Assembly (NCBI GenBank): GCA_944739405.2
Contig: OX123185.2
Coordinates: 6,631,840 to 6,695,839, forward strand
Source of the DNA: Euclidia mi
Lineage: Eukaryota > Arthropoda > Insecta > Lepidoptera > Erebidae
Direction of reading: 5' to 3'
DNA length: 64,000 nucleotides
In this document: in pieces, positions 22,863-33,564 of the stretch
Position numbering within the stretch: the stretch's first letter is position 1
How the letters are laid out: the number at the start of each line of letters is the position of its first letter
The notes under the pieces: generated by a model
Database searches by the model: none
The model's input: the letters and a program-made list of their open reading frames with translations, nothing else
What the model was told of the DNA's origin: nothing
Translations under genes and position numbers: made by a program

Positions 22863-23536
22863 TTAGTAATGGCAGTTAAAATGTGTGGAAGTATTTACGG
22901 TATATATATTTTTTAAAGCAATTGGTACAGGTTCCGGCATTCTCCTTTGTACAATAATTTGAAATGGTATCAAAAAAGTGGGATGAATATACCTGGAGAA
23001 GTATTCATAAGAAGTTTTTATCGACGGGAGTTCTTCTAGTGGTGGATCAGTATCCAGGGTGTTATCGAAATCATTCGAGCATATCAATGACAAAGGCCTA
23101 TTAATAGCTCGCCGAGAAGCAGAAGTACGAGATGAATGGGCAACATTGTAAAGAGGCTCTTCATCGGACTCTTCCCACTCGCTTTCAGATTCTCGGGGTA
23201 CCACGTCTTCGTTGATACCTTCCATATCTAGCTGCAGGTCCTCACCTTCTTCATCTTCAAAAACATCTTCACAATCTGCTATGTCAAGATTTAATAATAG
23301 CTCCGAAATGTGAATGTCCTTCAAACCTAAAAAAAAGAAATTTTTTAGTGAGCGAGTGCCCAAAGTATCATCTGTGATATGGCTAAAAATCCGTTGAACA
23401 AATTACTTAAAACGATAACTTTTACCATTTTTTTTTACTAAATAAACTTTATCTATTCCTAAACTATTTCAAACAGTAAAAAAAAACCCTAAAAAGTTAG
23501 TAGAAATCAATATTTACCTCGTTGATTTGTTGACAT
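22863..23536 (-). pseudogene. piggyBac transposase N-terminal acidic region with a probable intron
   Basis: The ORF ending at 22863 is rich in Asp/Glu (for example CEDVFEDEEGEDLQ and ESEWEESDEEP), as is usual at piggyBac N-termini. The likely true start is the ATG at 23536. Its first 19 nt (MSTNQR plus one base, 23536-23518) end at a GTAAAT donor, and a TTTTTTTTAG acceptor lies just before 23326. Splicing out 191 bp (23517-23327) keeps the frame: MSTNQR-G-LKDIHISELL. The 166-codon ORF starting at 23363 would then have a false start inside the intron. The reading stops at 22863, before the catalytic core. Confidence 0.65.
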
Positions 23537-23737
23537 GTTGGCGGACGCAAAAACAATTACATTCAAATGACGGTACAAACAGTGAAAACGATAAAATTTT
23601 GCCGCAGATACCTATTTATGAACCGCCGTACTATCTAATTAATTAATCAAGATATAATTTTCCAATAAACCGCTAGATAGCTCTGAAAAAAAATAATTTA
23701 GGTAAGTATCACAGGTGATACCGGGGGTCTTAGGAGG

Positions 23738-24509
23738 TTTTCATGTGTATAATGTGGGTAATTAAAAAATCTTTATCCTTATCATCTCAATTTTTATTTT
23801 TATTGACCGGTCAGCCAACGTTAATTATTAATCGAATTGTCATATATTAGAAAAGTTAGTGGAGCGCAATTTCGGCTTGTATCCTAGACTATCTTCTTAT
23901 CGCTTTGTCTCCATTATACTTTCGCTTTAGATATATAGTGATAACTATAGCAGTTAAATCCTTCAAACTCATGGTACGCTTAGTAAATACGTCTTTAGCG
24001 TAGAGGCATTACGTTAAAAGTCATTGCTTACTTCCTGTGTAAGAAGATGTAAGGGGTGTTTAATATACAGCTGTTACTTTTACCCGTAACGGAAAGAATA
24101 GTGCCCCGGTTACTATTTTCAAAGATACCCATTGGGTGTGTATAATAATGCGCAACCAATTATTATTATATTACGTAATCATTATTGTGTCTTGAGACAT
24201 TTTATAAACATGATACTGCAAATGAGACAATCAACAAACCTTATAATATTTCAAAAACACACGATAGCCCTTACAAAAACCTCACTTTGATTTTTAAGCA
24301 CTAGTAAATTGTTAGTTACATTGTTGTCATTTTTTATAATGTCTAAAATCAATTTGTAAAACAATGTTTCAACACGCACACACACATACAAAACTATTAT
24401 GTGATTATTGATTTAGGAATTTTCAAAATGAGACTCTCCCCTGCGCTTCGCTATATGAGCGCCGGTCCTAAAACTACTAAGCCATACGTTCAGTAAATTA
24501 CTGAAACCT
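23738..24509. other. No feature recognised
   Basis: AT-rich. A short stretch near 24430-24475 (CTCCCCTGCGCTTCGC) may be a fragment of a dispersed repeat. Confidence 0.4.
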
Positions 24510-25395
24510 TCTAAATCTGGGGGCACGGCAGTGCCTCCACCAAGTCGAGCAAAAAAGCGGCACGTCCGTACTATCCTTTTCTCGAAGCAATTCAGGCCAT
24601 TTTCGACCCCCTATAACTTTGTTGTGGATAAAACTGGAAGCCTGATTGTTTAGTAACCATGCAGGCATTGTACACCGATGGTGTATATCAAATTTCATTC
24701 AATTTGAACCAGTAGTTAAAGAATTATAACGAGTCAAAATTCTTAATTTTGTCACTCACTGACCGATCATCAAAAGTCTAAGGCACTTCTAGCAAACATG
24801 GAAGCTTCAAATTTGGGAAACAATTAGTGTTTAGTGTATGAACCAAGGAAAAACTAAAATATATTTCAATTTCGGTCCAGTTTTCGAGATACATCAACTG
24901 CATAAATAACTTTGTAATCCCATATAGGAGAGAGATATATCTATCCAAGATAAAGGATTACAAAATTACATTTGCAGTTAGAGCTTTAATTAAGAAAATT
25001 CGTTGTTGGTGTACAAGAAGTAGAAGGTACCGGAAAGGACAAAACTAAGACTATCCACAAAAAGAAATGAGATCCCATAAAAATAATACTTGTCAAAAAT
25101 ACCAAGTCTCGCGACCGTAAGAAGTTGTGAGATCCATGTAATAGCAAGTCGGTTAATTAAAAATCGTTAATGTCTTAAATAAATATATTGACTTGGCAAT
25201 CGCATTAAACAATCTTATTTATATATGTATTACTTATGAGATATATTGTGTTTCCATGCGATGGCCGAGTCAATCTATTTATTTAAAACATTAAAGATTT
25301 TTAATTAACCGACTTGGTGTTACATGGATCTCACAACTTCTTACGATCGCGAGACTTGGTATTTTTGACAAGTATTGTTTTTATGGGATTATAAA
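24510..25395 (+). mobile_element. Non-coding dispersed element with 126-bp inverted arms at its right end
   Basis: It begins AATCTGGGGGCACGGCAGTG with a GGCAC/GTGCC mini-palindrome and ends GTTTTTATGGGAT. Positions 25072-25197 and 25264-25389 are inverted copies with a 66-bp loop; both carry AATACCAAGTCTCGCGA or its complement. The element at 1390-1722 is a deleted copy. No ORF is coding. The class is not settled between a fold-back DNA element and a Helitron-like element. Confidence 0.65.
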
Positions 25396-27224
25396 TTCTA
25401 CTTCGTCGTATGTTTGACTGCTACTGATAATACTAACTTACATATATTTTAAGATTCATCAGTTTCAGGTACAAAAACATCCAAGCAAAGGCAAACATAT
25501 TATACACACATTATTCACTAACGAATAAACCTTAAGTTAAAACAAGTAGATGGCTAAATAACGCTGTTTAAATCGGTTAATGTTTGCGGCGAGCTTTGTA
25601 TGCGTGAAATTTAATATTATCTCATGAAACGTAGGCAATTTAATTACATAATTATATTTGTAACTTTATGAGGAACAAGCTGATCACCCGATTTGACTCG
25701 CGATTATGAGTAGGTTACTTCTTACATATATGTATATTGTCAAAAACATTGTGTTTTTTTATTAGATTTTACACCAGCCCAATAGGTTTTTCAAAAATAC
25801 TTTTGCCAATAGAGCCTTTATTGCTAAAATTATAAATACGTTTTCTTTTTCTTCTAAGCGTATCGCTGGCAAACGCTTATAATTTTGAGGCCCAGAAAGC
25901 ACTCACGCTGACTGCATGTTCGGCGGCAGTCATCAGTTCTTCCTGCGAGCAAGTTGCCGGGGTAGGGCACGATGTTAGATGGAGATCGTTTGTCTTGTAC
26001 CGCACAAACAAGCCAAAACGGTACCGTCCGAGAGTCTCCATCTGAACATGCTTAGAGATAAGTCGATTACTACAAAAATGGGCAGCCCAGACCAGGGTAG
26101 TGCTCTCGCAGAAGACTGAAATAATTCTGAGGCATTTCATTTGGTGCGCATAAGTGCCGGAGTTCGAAGCCCACTTCCTATCTTCCCACTCTTTTCTATA
26201 GGGAAAGAAGATCCAGGTTGTAAAAGGGGATTACATCAAATAATATACAAAATTATATACAGAATTTCTTTTCCATACATTTAACTTCGAGGAGAAGGAT
26301 CTTCTTTAATTTGAAGATTTCGTAAAGTATAATTGGGCTACATGTATGGCTATATGGCATAAGATAATATTGTGACGATGGATATATTTATATTCCATTA
26401 TAAAATGTACCAAAAACTTCGTTTTAAGACAATTCAAAAGGCACACATCATTAAAATTCAAAAGATACACATCATTAGAAAGTTGTTTAGTTTACATTTC
26501 AATTCATTAAGACGAAGAAAGAAAATCTTTTACAAAACTTGCCGTCGCGTCGTACCATTTCAATATCTATTCTACTCTACATAAAACAACTATGTCCCGT
26601 AACTAACATTCGCAAAGTAACCTTCAAATTACCGTGAAACTACAGTACTTATTCGCCCCATTAAGATCTTTAACTAGATATATGCCGATGTTTAAATACG
26701 TTAGAAACTGGCGCTACCTAGACAAAGGCACTATTCAATTGAATTATGATGCGAGGTGCCTCGGTCTACATAAAGGAAACGTTACAACCGGCTACACGCG
26801 AAGTGCTCATACACTTTCCAAATTTCTCAGTTAGAAACACAGTACGCGATAATGCTGGAATTATTCTAATCTTCAACGTATTCCTATGTAAATAACTCTT
26901 TTCTGAGAAGCGGTTATGAAATGCAGAGGAAATTATAAATACTTGGTATTCCAGGAATTTAAACTACAAAAATCATTTCAGTGTTTCCCGAAGTATTTGG
27001 TTTTAGTATTTACTTGTCTAAACCTTACAGAACACAATCAAACAAAAAAAGCAATACATAAAAGTCGCATCACTAAAACGCTTTTACAAGATAAAGTAAG
27101 TTCAATATCAATTTTATAAAATAGCCGTGATATGGTAGTATTGCCACTATCGTACGGCTCCGATGCAATAAAACTTTTAACTTATATTGGCATCAAGTGT
27201 ATAAGTATTAGGGCCTGTTCACGA
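25396..27224. other. No gene supported
   Basis: ORFs at 25877-26140 (-, 87 aa), 26372, 26634 and 26916 (+, 66-70 aa) show no domain. The 25877 ORF has several Cys and His residues but no regular zinc-finger spacing. It could be repeat-derived, because the block 25860-26200 is GC-richer than its flanks. Confidence 0.35.
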
Positions 27225-28200
27225 GATCGGTCTAAGCGGCGCGCGTCGCGGCGGGCGGCGCGGCAGAGCGTCGTGCACGCCACGACCCCACAGTAGCGGT
27301 AAACGCAGCGGCAAATGTGGACGTATTTGGGCCGACGGAGTTACCCATAAATATTATAACCAAAATATCTTTGTGTAACTATACGGTATACTTACCTACA
27401 AAATTGTCGACATTGGATCTTCATTTCTTACAAGTATTTTATATCAAAGGAATAATGCATATTCGCAATTAATGAGGCGTTGAATAGGTACCTACACAAC
27501 GTAGATTACGTTAAGTAGGTAGGTAAATCACCTTTCAACTTTCATAGTAGCTGTGTCTGTACCTAAATAGGTACATGAATGTACATTACACAATGTTTTA
27601 ATATTTGCGATTTATATTAAAACCTACCATTACATTCTGTAAAACATTGTTTCATTACATCTCGCAACGTTTTATTAACATTTTTTGTATTTATACAGCG
27701 GATGTGTTGCTATCCATACACGCGACCGTTTTAAAATGTCGACTTTAAATGTCTCCGTATTCATTACCGCCACAAAATATTTAACAAATAGTTTAACCGC
27801 CTAGTTCGTCCCTCGCGTAACGCTGTCTGTGCCGCTCGGAGTCGTGGCGTCGGACTCGGTCGCAGTACATTTGTTCCCGCCGCTCGCCGCACCGCGCGCC
27901 GCGCCGCTCGCCGCGCAGACAGTCGCGCCAAAAAAAACGGGCGCGTTGTCGCTGTGCGCGGCGGCTCGTGGCGTGCTTCGAACGTCTTCATACATTTGAT
28001 CTTACCGCTCGCCGCCCCGTGCTAAGCCGCCGCTCAGAGCGGCAAGGTCGTGACAGGGCCGTTAAGGCCCGGTCACGACCTAAAGCGACGGGCGGTAGCG
28101 GCAGGCATTTCGATGTACATGGCGCGTTTACTTTGACGCGACATCGACCATGGCGCGCAGCGGCGGTGGAGTAAAGCGCGCTATGTACAACATCCAAACG
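27225..28200 (+). promoter_or_regulatory. GC- and CpG-rich block, possible promoter region
   Basis: Two strongly CpG-rich stretches (27225-27300 and about 27800-28200) stand out from the AT-rich surroundings, separated by ordinary AT-rich DNA. The second lies just upstream of a good splice donor. Overlapping ORFs on both strands are Arg/Ala-rich artefacts of base composition. Part of the GC-rich text (GGGCCTGTTCACGAG at 27211; AGGTCGTGAC and GTCACGACCT around 28045-28081) also looks like ends of GC-rich MITEs, so a TE origin for some of it is possible. Confidence 0.4.
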
Positions 28201-28267
28201 CCGTGCGGAAAGCGAATCAGAACTGCTTGGAATTTGAAAAGAGGATGTGTTGAGTATTGTGTTATCA
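28182..28267 (+). other. Candidate non-coding first exon ending in a GTAAGT donor
   Basis: The GC-rich block runs into TGTGTTATCA followed by GTAAGTTTG, an excellent U1-type donor (GT at 28268). ATGs here (28182, 28241) open only short frames that stop quickly, so this would be 5' UTR. It could be the first exon of the Ig-domain gene whose coding exons lie downstream on the same strand. The start is arbitrary, and the link is inference from order, strand and the lack of another gene between. Confidence 0.35.
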
Positions 28268-28292
28268 GTAAGTTTGTTTTTATATATAAACA

Positions 28293-30716
28293 GGACGAGC
28301 ACGACCACGAGAAAACCAATTTGAACTAAAAGAAAACAATTTATTAGTCACCAATCAAACTCAAGTAGCGCATATGTTCAATAGTTTCTTTGCGAGCATA
28401 CCTTTAACAACTACTAGCTCTTTACAATCATCATCTTTAGACGCTGGAAATTTTTTGCTTAGCAGTGTACCTGAATGCAAGAGCGTGTTTAGATTCGAGC
28501 ACGTTACCCCGCGAGATATATTGATCGCATATAATTCAATTAATATTAAAAATACCGGCGACTTTTGGGGCATTTCAATTAAAATTTTAGGTACTATAGT
28601 TGAGACTGTTGCGCCTTACCTCTCTATAATTTTTAACCAATGTTTTGACTTAGGCGTATTTCCGGATTTGATGAAATTAAGTAAAATCATACCTTTATTC
28701 AAATCTGGCAGTAAAAATGACGTAAATAACTTCAGGCCCATCTCTATCTTGCCGGCATTTAGTAAAATATTTGAAAAGATTTTATTAAAGCAGCTACTAA
28801 GACACTTTAATTTAAATAGTCTGCTTCATAAAGATCAATACGGATTTACTAAAGGTAGATCCACTACTGATGCGGGTGTTGCTCTCATAAAACACGTTTA
28901 TAATGCTTGGGAGTCATCTAAAAATGCTATCGGAGTATTCTGTGACCTCTCAAAAGCATTTGATTGCGTTCATCACGACACACTATTGCGTAAGCTCCGC
29001 CACTACGGCGTAGAGGAAACCGCACTTTGTGTTGTCGAGTCGTACCTGCGGCAAAGATTTCAGTGCGTCGATGTAAATGGGACTACATCCTCTAAATTAC
29101 CTATACAGTTAGGCGTTCCACAAGGTTCTATTTTAGGTCCTTTTCTATTCCTTGTATATATTAATGACTTACCTTTTTATTTAAAAAATATCTGTGATGT
29201 CGTACTTTTTGCAGATGATACGTCACTTATTTTTAAAGTAGATAGGAATAGGAATCAATTTGATGATGTAAATAATGCACTTATACAGGTTACACAATGG
29301 TTTACAGCAAACAACCTAGTGCTTAATTCTAAAAAGACTAAATGCGTTAAATTTGCTTTACCTAATGTTAGACAACTGGGACCTAATATAAGGCTAGATA
29401 GGGAGGAACTTGACACAGTTGACTCGACAGTGTTTCTAGGCATTACACTAGATAATAAGTTGCAATGGGGTGCGCATATAGCATGTCTTGCAGGTAAGCT
29501 GAGCTCTGCTGCGTATGCTGTCAAAAAAGTTAGACAACTTACTGATGTTGACACAGCTCGTCTAGTTTATTTTAGCTATTTTCATAGTGTCATGTCCTAC
29601 GGTATTTTGTTATGGGGCAAAGCTGCGGATATTCAGAATATCTTCGTTCTACAGAAACGAGCGGTACGAGCAATATACATGTTAGGTGCAAAAGATACTC
29701 TTAGGGAACGCTTTAAGTCTATAGGAATTCTTACAGTAGCCTCGCAATTTTTATTTGCTAATATATTGTATATTAGGCAAAATATAGGTTTATTTACTAC
29801 AAAAAGTGATATACATAACATAAATACTCGAAACAGGCATAAGTTATATGCCCCTTATCATCGTTTACATAAAGTTAATAATTCTTTTGTAGGGCTAGGT
29901 ATTCGTATATACAATAAAATACCAATTAGTCTTTTAGAATTGCCATTTAGTACGTTCAAAAGTAAAATAAAAGACTGCCTTATTAGGAAAGGTTATTATA
30001 CCATTAATGATTATTTCAGTGATAAGGATAGATGGTCACTTACACTAGCCAACTCTTGATTTTTTTAATTTATATAGATACCTTACTTTTCAGTTTTTTT
30101 TTATATAATATCTAGTTCTATTAATTTAATATTCATGCATTATTAGGTCATTCAACTTACTACATTTACATTTTCATTGTTGTTCCACAAATTTTATTAA
30201 AATTTGCTACAGTGTTAGATGAAGGTAACTCGTTATCATGGGCTGGATACTAACGTTTTTGTAATTTACGTGTATTCATATACCGTCACTTTCTGTAACA
30301 TACTTTTCCACCATAGTTCTGAACATGATCGCGAGTTGCCTACATTATAAAGCGTAAGTGGATGCTCCTGTTACACAAGATTCACATTTGAAGACTACTA
30401 CAGCACTTAATTTAGTAACTACATATTTTGTATATATGTATGTTCTTATTTACTATTTACAAGTAATTAATTACAATGTGAAACAGTTGCAGCTCCTTAC
30501 AAAAACAAAATATGTACCATAACACTGGCGATTAAAAAGAGTGGCCACGAGTTTTATTGCCCGTTCTTTCTCGTGGTTCTACCTATTGCTTTGCGAATGG
30601 GCAGTAAATGTAAATGTAGAAGCATTATTAATTTACTTTAAAAATTTGACGTTCATAAGCGTCACGTTGTGACCTAGATGAATAAATGATTTTTGACTTT
30701 GACTTTGACTTTGACT
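28293..30716 (+). mobile_element. 5'-truncated Jockey/CR1-group LINE ending in a (TTGACT)n tail
   Basis: The reverse transcriptase ORF is open from about 28293 and is followed by ~650 bp of 3' UTR. The element finishes in GATGAATAAATGATTTTTG plus TTGACT repeats to about 30716. The same 3' UTR is present in reverse at 47613-47760. The endonuclease domain and ORF1 are absent, so it is truncated within ORF2. It sits about 25 bp beyond the candidate first-exon donor. Confidence 0.85.
28374..30059 (+). CDS. LINE ORF2 remnant: reverse transcriptase, 561 codons without a stop
   Basis: RT motifs appear in order: LSKIIPLFKSGS and NNFRPISILPAFSKIFEK (fingers, near residues 100-135), then GVFCDLSKAFDCVHH with the first catalytic Asp. 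LGVPQGSILGPFLFLVYIN follows, then VLFADDTSLIF with the FADD catalytic pair. The thumb continues through FLGITLDNKLQW and a C-terminal region to the stop. The enzyme copies LINE RNA into DNA at a nicked target. The apurinic-type endonuclease that normally precedes it is missing. The ATG chosen is simply the first one; the frame is open further upstream, so the native start is lost. An uninterrupted frame suggests a recent insertion. Confidence 0.85.
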   Translation: MFNSFFASIPLTTTSSLQSSSLDAGNFLLSSVPECKSVFRFEHVTPRDILIAYNSINIKNTGDFWGISIKILGTIVETVAPYLSIIFNQCFDLGVFPDLMKLSKIIPLFKSGSKNDVNNFRPISILPAFSKIFEKILLKQLLRHFNLNSLLHKDQYGFTKGRSTTDAGVALIKHVYNAWESSKNAIGVFCDLSKAFDCVHHDTLLRKLRHYGVEETALCVVESYLRQRFQCVDVNGTTSSKLPIQLGVPQGSILGPFLFLVYINDLPFYLKNICDVVLFADDTSLIFKVDRNRNQFDDVNNALIQVTQWFTANNLVLNSKKTKCVKFALPNVRQLGPNIRLDREELDTVDSTVFLGITLDNKLQWGAHIACLAGKLSSAAYAVKKVRQLTDVDTARLVYFSYFHSVMSYGILLWGKAADIQNIFVLQKRAVRAIYMLGAKDTLRERFKSIGILTVASQFLFANILYIRQNIGLFTTKSDIHNINTRNRHKLYAPYHRLHKVNNSFVGLGIRIYNKIPISLLELPFSTFKSKIKDCLIRKGYYTINDYFSDKDRWSLTLANS

Positions 30717-30873
30717 ATGGAGTTCTTATAGTATTGTTTTATGTTTCTAAGAATGATAAACGTGGAAAAAGCAACTTAAATATATGTATGCAATTATTTA
30801 TTCGAATAGTTGTTAGTAATATTAATAATTTAATATATACCTGTATAATTGTATAAAATCTATCTAATCTAAG

Positions 30874-31155
30874 TAGCACCGGTGCAAGAAAAGCTGAAAG
30901 GAAATCGTTTGGCGTGGTATGGGCATGTGATGAGGAGGGATGAAAAACATGTAACTAGAAAAGTGATGAATTTGAGAGTTGAAGGACATAAAGCAAGAGG
31001 GAGACCAAACAAAAGATGGATGGATGGATGTGAAAGATGACATGAATGAAAAGGGGGTGAATGTTCAGATGACATCTAATAAAAGAGAATGGAAGAAAAA
31101 TATATTCTGCGCCGACCCCAAATGATATGGGAACAGGGCAGGCAGAAGAAGATAA
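30874..31155 (+). pseudogene. RTE-type LINE 3' end
   Basis: The plus strand reads PVQEKLKGNRLAWYGHVMRR, then GRPNKRWMDG, before frameshifts and the family's 3' end (GCCGACCCCAAATGATATGG and GGCAGAAGAAGA). The WYGHVMRR...RGRPKKRW block is the C-terminus of RTE-class ORF2. It is truncated upstream. Confidence 0.8.
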
Positions 31156-31849
31156 TTGTATAAAATCTAAAGGTCACTCACAAACACATTCACAAATTAA
31201 AACAGAAACTTCGTCGAGGGAACTCCATTGTACGAATTAAACTACGGGATACACTAGTACCTAATTTATTTATATTCCAATTAGGCAACAAATAAATATG
31301 CAGATCAGAATCATGCAGATTTTAAAAAAAGGCGTGGTCCACTTGCTTGCTTGCTTCTTACTTGCTTCTTAAAAATATAACCTTGGCCGTGGCTCGAGAC
31401 TATTTTTGTTTCCCTAAATGCCTTGAATCATTTAAATTATATTTATGGTTATCATATAATCGTCTCATGTTGTCAGCCCGAAATGCAGTAATAAATAAAT
31501 TCCAATCAACAACAAGAGACGGCTCATTAAGACCTCAAAATAGATGACTACGGTCACGAGCGAACGACGTACAGCAATCAACACCAAAAAATTATAAAAA
31601 TAAAGCTTCCAGTGTCACTCATGTGTACCTACCTATACGCCCCTATCGGAATGCGGCGGGCGTTCCGGACGAGTTCACCGGAAGTCCGCACATGGCCGGT
31701 TCCGGCCCGTCACCGGAGAGCTTTGAGCTTTTAGTTAGAATTATTTAACTAATCGTCTGTATGATTCTGTTTTATCGTCGGCGAAAATTTTGTGGCTATT
31801 AATATCTTGCCAAAACAAATAGGTAATATGGAGTTCAGTTTCAGACTGC
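31156..31849. other. No gene recognised; GC-rich patch at 31640-31735
   Basis: The patch (CCGGACGAGTTCACCGGAAG) is unlike its surroundings but carries no frame longer than chance. The rest is AT-rich. Confidence 0.35.
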
Positions 31850-32055
31850 ACGGTTGGCGTAGTGGTTTAAGCGGCCACCTCGCCGCTTGACACTGCGCGA
31901 GTGTTGTGTTCGATTCCCACACGAGACTACACTTTGTGTGATTCATAAATTGTTGTTTCGAGTCTGGGTGTTCATTGTGTCCGTTAGTTGTATGTTTGTA
32001 AAGTCCCCCGCGACACAGGATGTAGTCCTAATGCGGGAGTTGTCTTTGAAAAAAA
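31850..32055 (+). mobile_element. tRNA-derived SINE (second family)
   Basis: The head GGCGTAGTGGTTTAAGCGGC and B box GTTCGATTCCC are followed by TTGTTGTTTCGAGTCTGG and GTGTCCGTTAGTTGTATG. It ends TGCGGGAGTTGTCTTTGAAA with an A-rich tail. A minus-strand copy is at 58330-58505 and degenerate ones at 8950 and 32100. Confidence 0.8.
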
Positions 32056-32099
32056 AATAAAAAGAATTGATTATGTTGTCAAACAGTCATGATATTCAA

Positions 32100-32350
32100 A
32101 TCAGTTTCACTTTGTTTGGCTTTTTATTGATGCTGGTAAATGACTGCACAACTTGCCGTTTAATACTTTGAACCAAGAAATGTGGGTTTGATCCACACAC
32201 GATACAATACGATGTGTGATCCACAAAATGCTGTTTTGGGTTTGGGTGTAATTTGTGTCCCTCGGTTAAATCATAGGTTAAATCTTTGTGGAATTCGCCG
32301 CTACACAGAATCCACAACTAAATACAACATTTATATGCATAAAAAAATGC
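32100..32350 (+). mobile_element. Degenerate copy of the 31.85-kb SINE
   Basis: GGGTTTGATCCACACACG (B-box position), ATGCTGTTTTGGGTTTGGGT and AATTTGTGTCCCTCGG follow the order of the preceding SINE. ORFs on both strands here are spurious. Confidence 0.6.
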
Positions 32351-32624
32351 TTAATATATGTACGCTTAAAATATGAAGGTAACAATGTAACTTAAAAGTT
32401 TATCAAATTTTAATAACTTAAATATTTTGTATCAATGTAGTCTCCGATCGCTTAAACATGTCTATATTCATTTTGGTTGATTAAATCTCTTATTCTCTTT
32501 CAATAACATCAAGCAACGTCGCTAATCTAGCTAAATTACAAATTATTTGCCACGAAAATCACTAGTTATAAATCCAGATACGCGATTAAAATAACAGTCT
32601 ACTAGGTTTCTTCTTCTACTTCTA

Positions 32625-32765
32625 GGTAGTACCCATAACCGGCGAGCATGTATGACGAGGTTAATGAATGTCGAGGAAGTGAAAGAGGTGTGTTTGAACC
32701 GGAGCATTTGGCGTTTCACAGTCTCTGCCTACCCTTATTGGAGACAGGCGTGACGATAGACAGAG
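32625..32765 (+). repeat. SINE/retroposon tail fragment
   Basis: TTTGGCGTTTCACAGTCTCT followed by GCCTACCCTTATTGGAGACA and GGCGTGACGAT resembles, in reverse, the fragments at 44942 and 47757 (GGTAGGCAGAG plus an ACGCCA(T/C)TTGC phrase). Confidence 0.5.
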
Positions 32766-33105
32766 AGATCTACTAGGTTTCCTAACAATCACATAACGAA
32801 CAAAACACAGCGAGCCCGAAGTAATACGAACAACGCTATCTATTGCATTAACTAAAAGTACACTCGGTATTTCAAAGCTTCGAAAATACAAGTAGCAACT
32901 GTATAATCCATTACGCTGTTCAATTCAGTACTAAAATGCAACCAAACATTTTTGAAAATGGCTACACAAAACACAAATAGGTCAGAGATGTTCAAAGAGT
33001 GGCAAAACTCGGCTTAACTTTGAACAAGGTAAAGTCGAATCATAATAGCAATAGCCGGTGGCTCCTAGCTTTTAATGCTGACGTGTTTATACTGGTTCAG
33101 GCTAA

Positions 33106-33175
33106 GGGAATATAATCACGTAAAAAACAGCTTAAATTCTAGCATTTAAGCTGCTTTTTACGTGATTATATTCCC
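33106..33175. repeat. 70-bp near-perfect palindrome
   Basis: GGGAATATAATCACGTAAAA at one end is the exact complement of the other. Only two of 35 base pairs are mismatched, and no loop is needed. It could fold into a cruciform or RNA hairpin. It is not followed by a T-run. Confidence 0.9.
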
Positions 33176-33307
33176 GTTATTAAAGTGACGACTGGTACAA
33201 TTTATGTGACATTTGTAATACATTTGTGAGTACATGGCTATCTTATAGGGGCATTATTTGTGATCGTAATTCAGGTTCAAAATATGTGCACACTACTTAT
33301 CATTTGG

Positions 33308-33545
33308 ACTGCTTCCGTGGTTCAATGGATAGCGTATGCGACTTCTGATCGGACGTCCCGGGTTCGTTTCCCGGTTATTTCTGAATACTCAGTAGTAGCC
33401 CGGAGTCTGGTGATGTGCCCGGTAACGGCAATAGGCTCGCCCCCTATTACGTGGGACCTAAAATTTCATGGCAAAATGTGGCTGTGATATTTACACCTCT
33501 GCCTACCTCTTCAGGGATACAGGCGTGACACTATAAATAAATAAA
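33308..33545 (+). mobile_element. tRNA-derived SINE (55.2-kb family)
   Basis: CTTCCGTGGTTCAATGGATA (head), CCCGGGTTCGTTTCCCGG (B box), GTGATGTGCCCGGTAACGGC and CTATTACGTGGGACCT, ending CAGGGATACAGGCGTGAC. It is the same order as at 55224-55475. Confidence 0.8.
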
Positions 33546-33564
33546 TATAAATACTAATCATATA

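Larger units (their letters stand above)
20388..23737 (-). mobile_element. Decayed piggyBac-family transposon, ~3.35 kb
   Basis: The ends CCTCCTGAGACCC (20388) and its inverted counterpart GGGGGTCTTAGGAGG (to 23737) form the terminal repeats. A GTATCAC-AG-GTGATAC subterminal palindrome occurs near each end (20522-20537 and 23706-23721). The expected TTAA duplication is not preserved (TTAT on the left, TTTT on the right). Inside lie the pieces of a minus-strand piggyBac transposase. Confidence 0.75.

Noticed and set aside
25877..26140. 87-aa Cys-rich minus-strand protein
   Set aside because: No regular metal-binding spacing, no promoter or splice context, and it lies in a GC-richer block that may be repeat-derived.
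27764..28308. Arg/Ala-rich ORFs on both strands of the CpG block
   Set aside because: Overlapping frames on both strands in GC-rich DNA are expected by composition; none has a domain or signal peptide.
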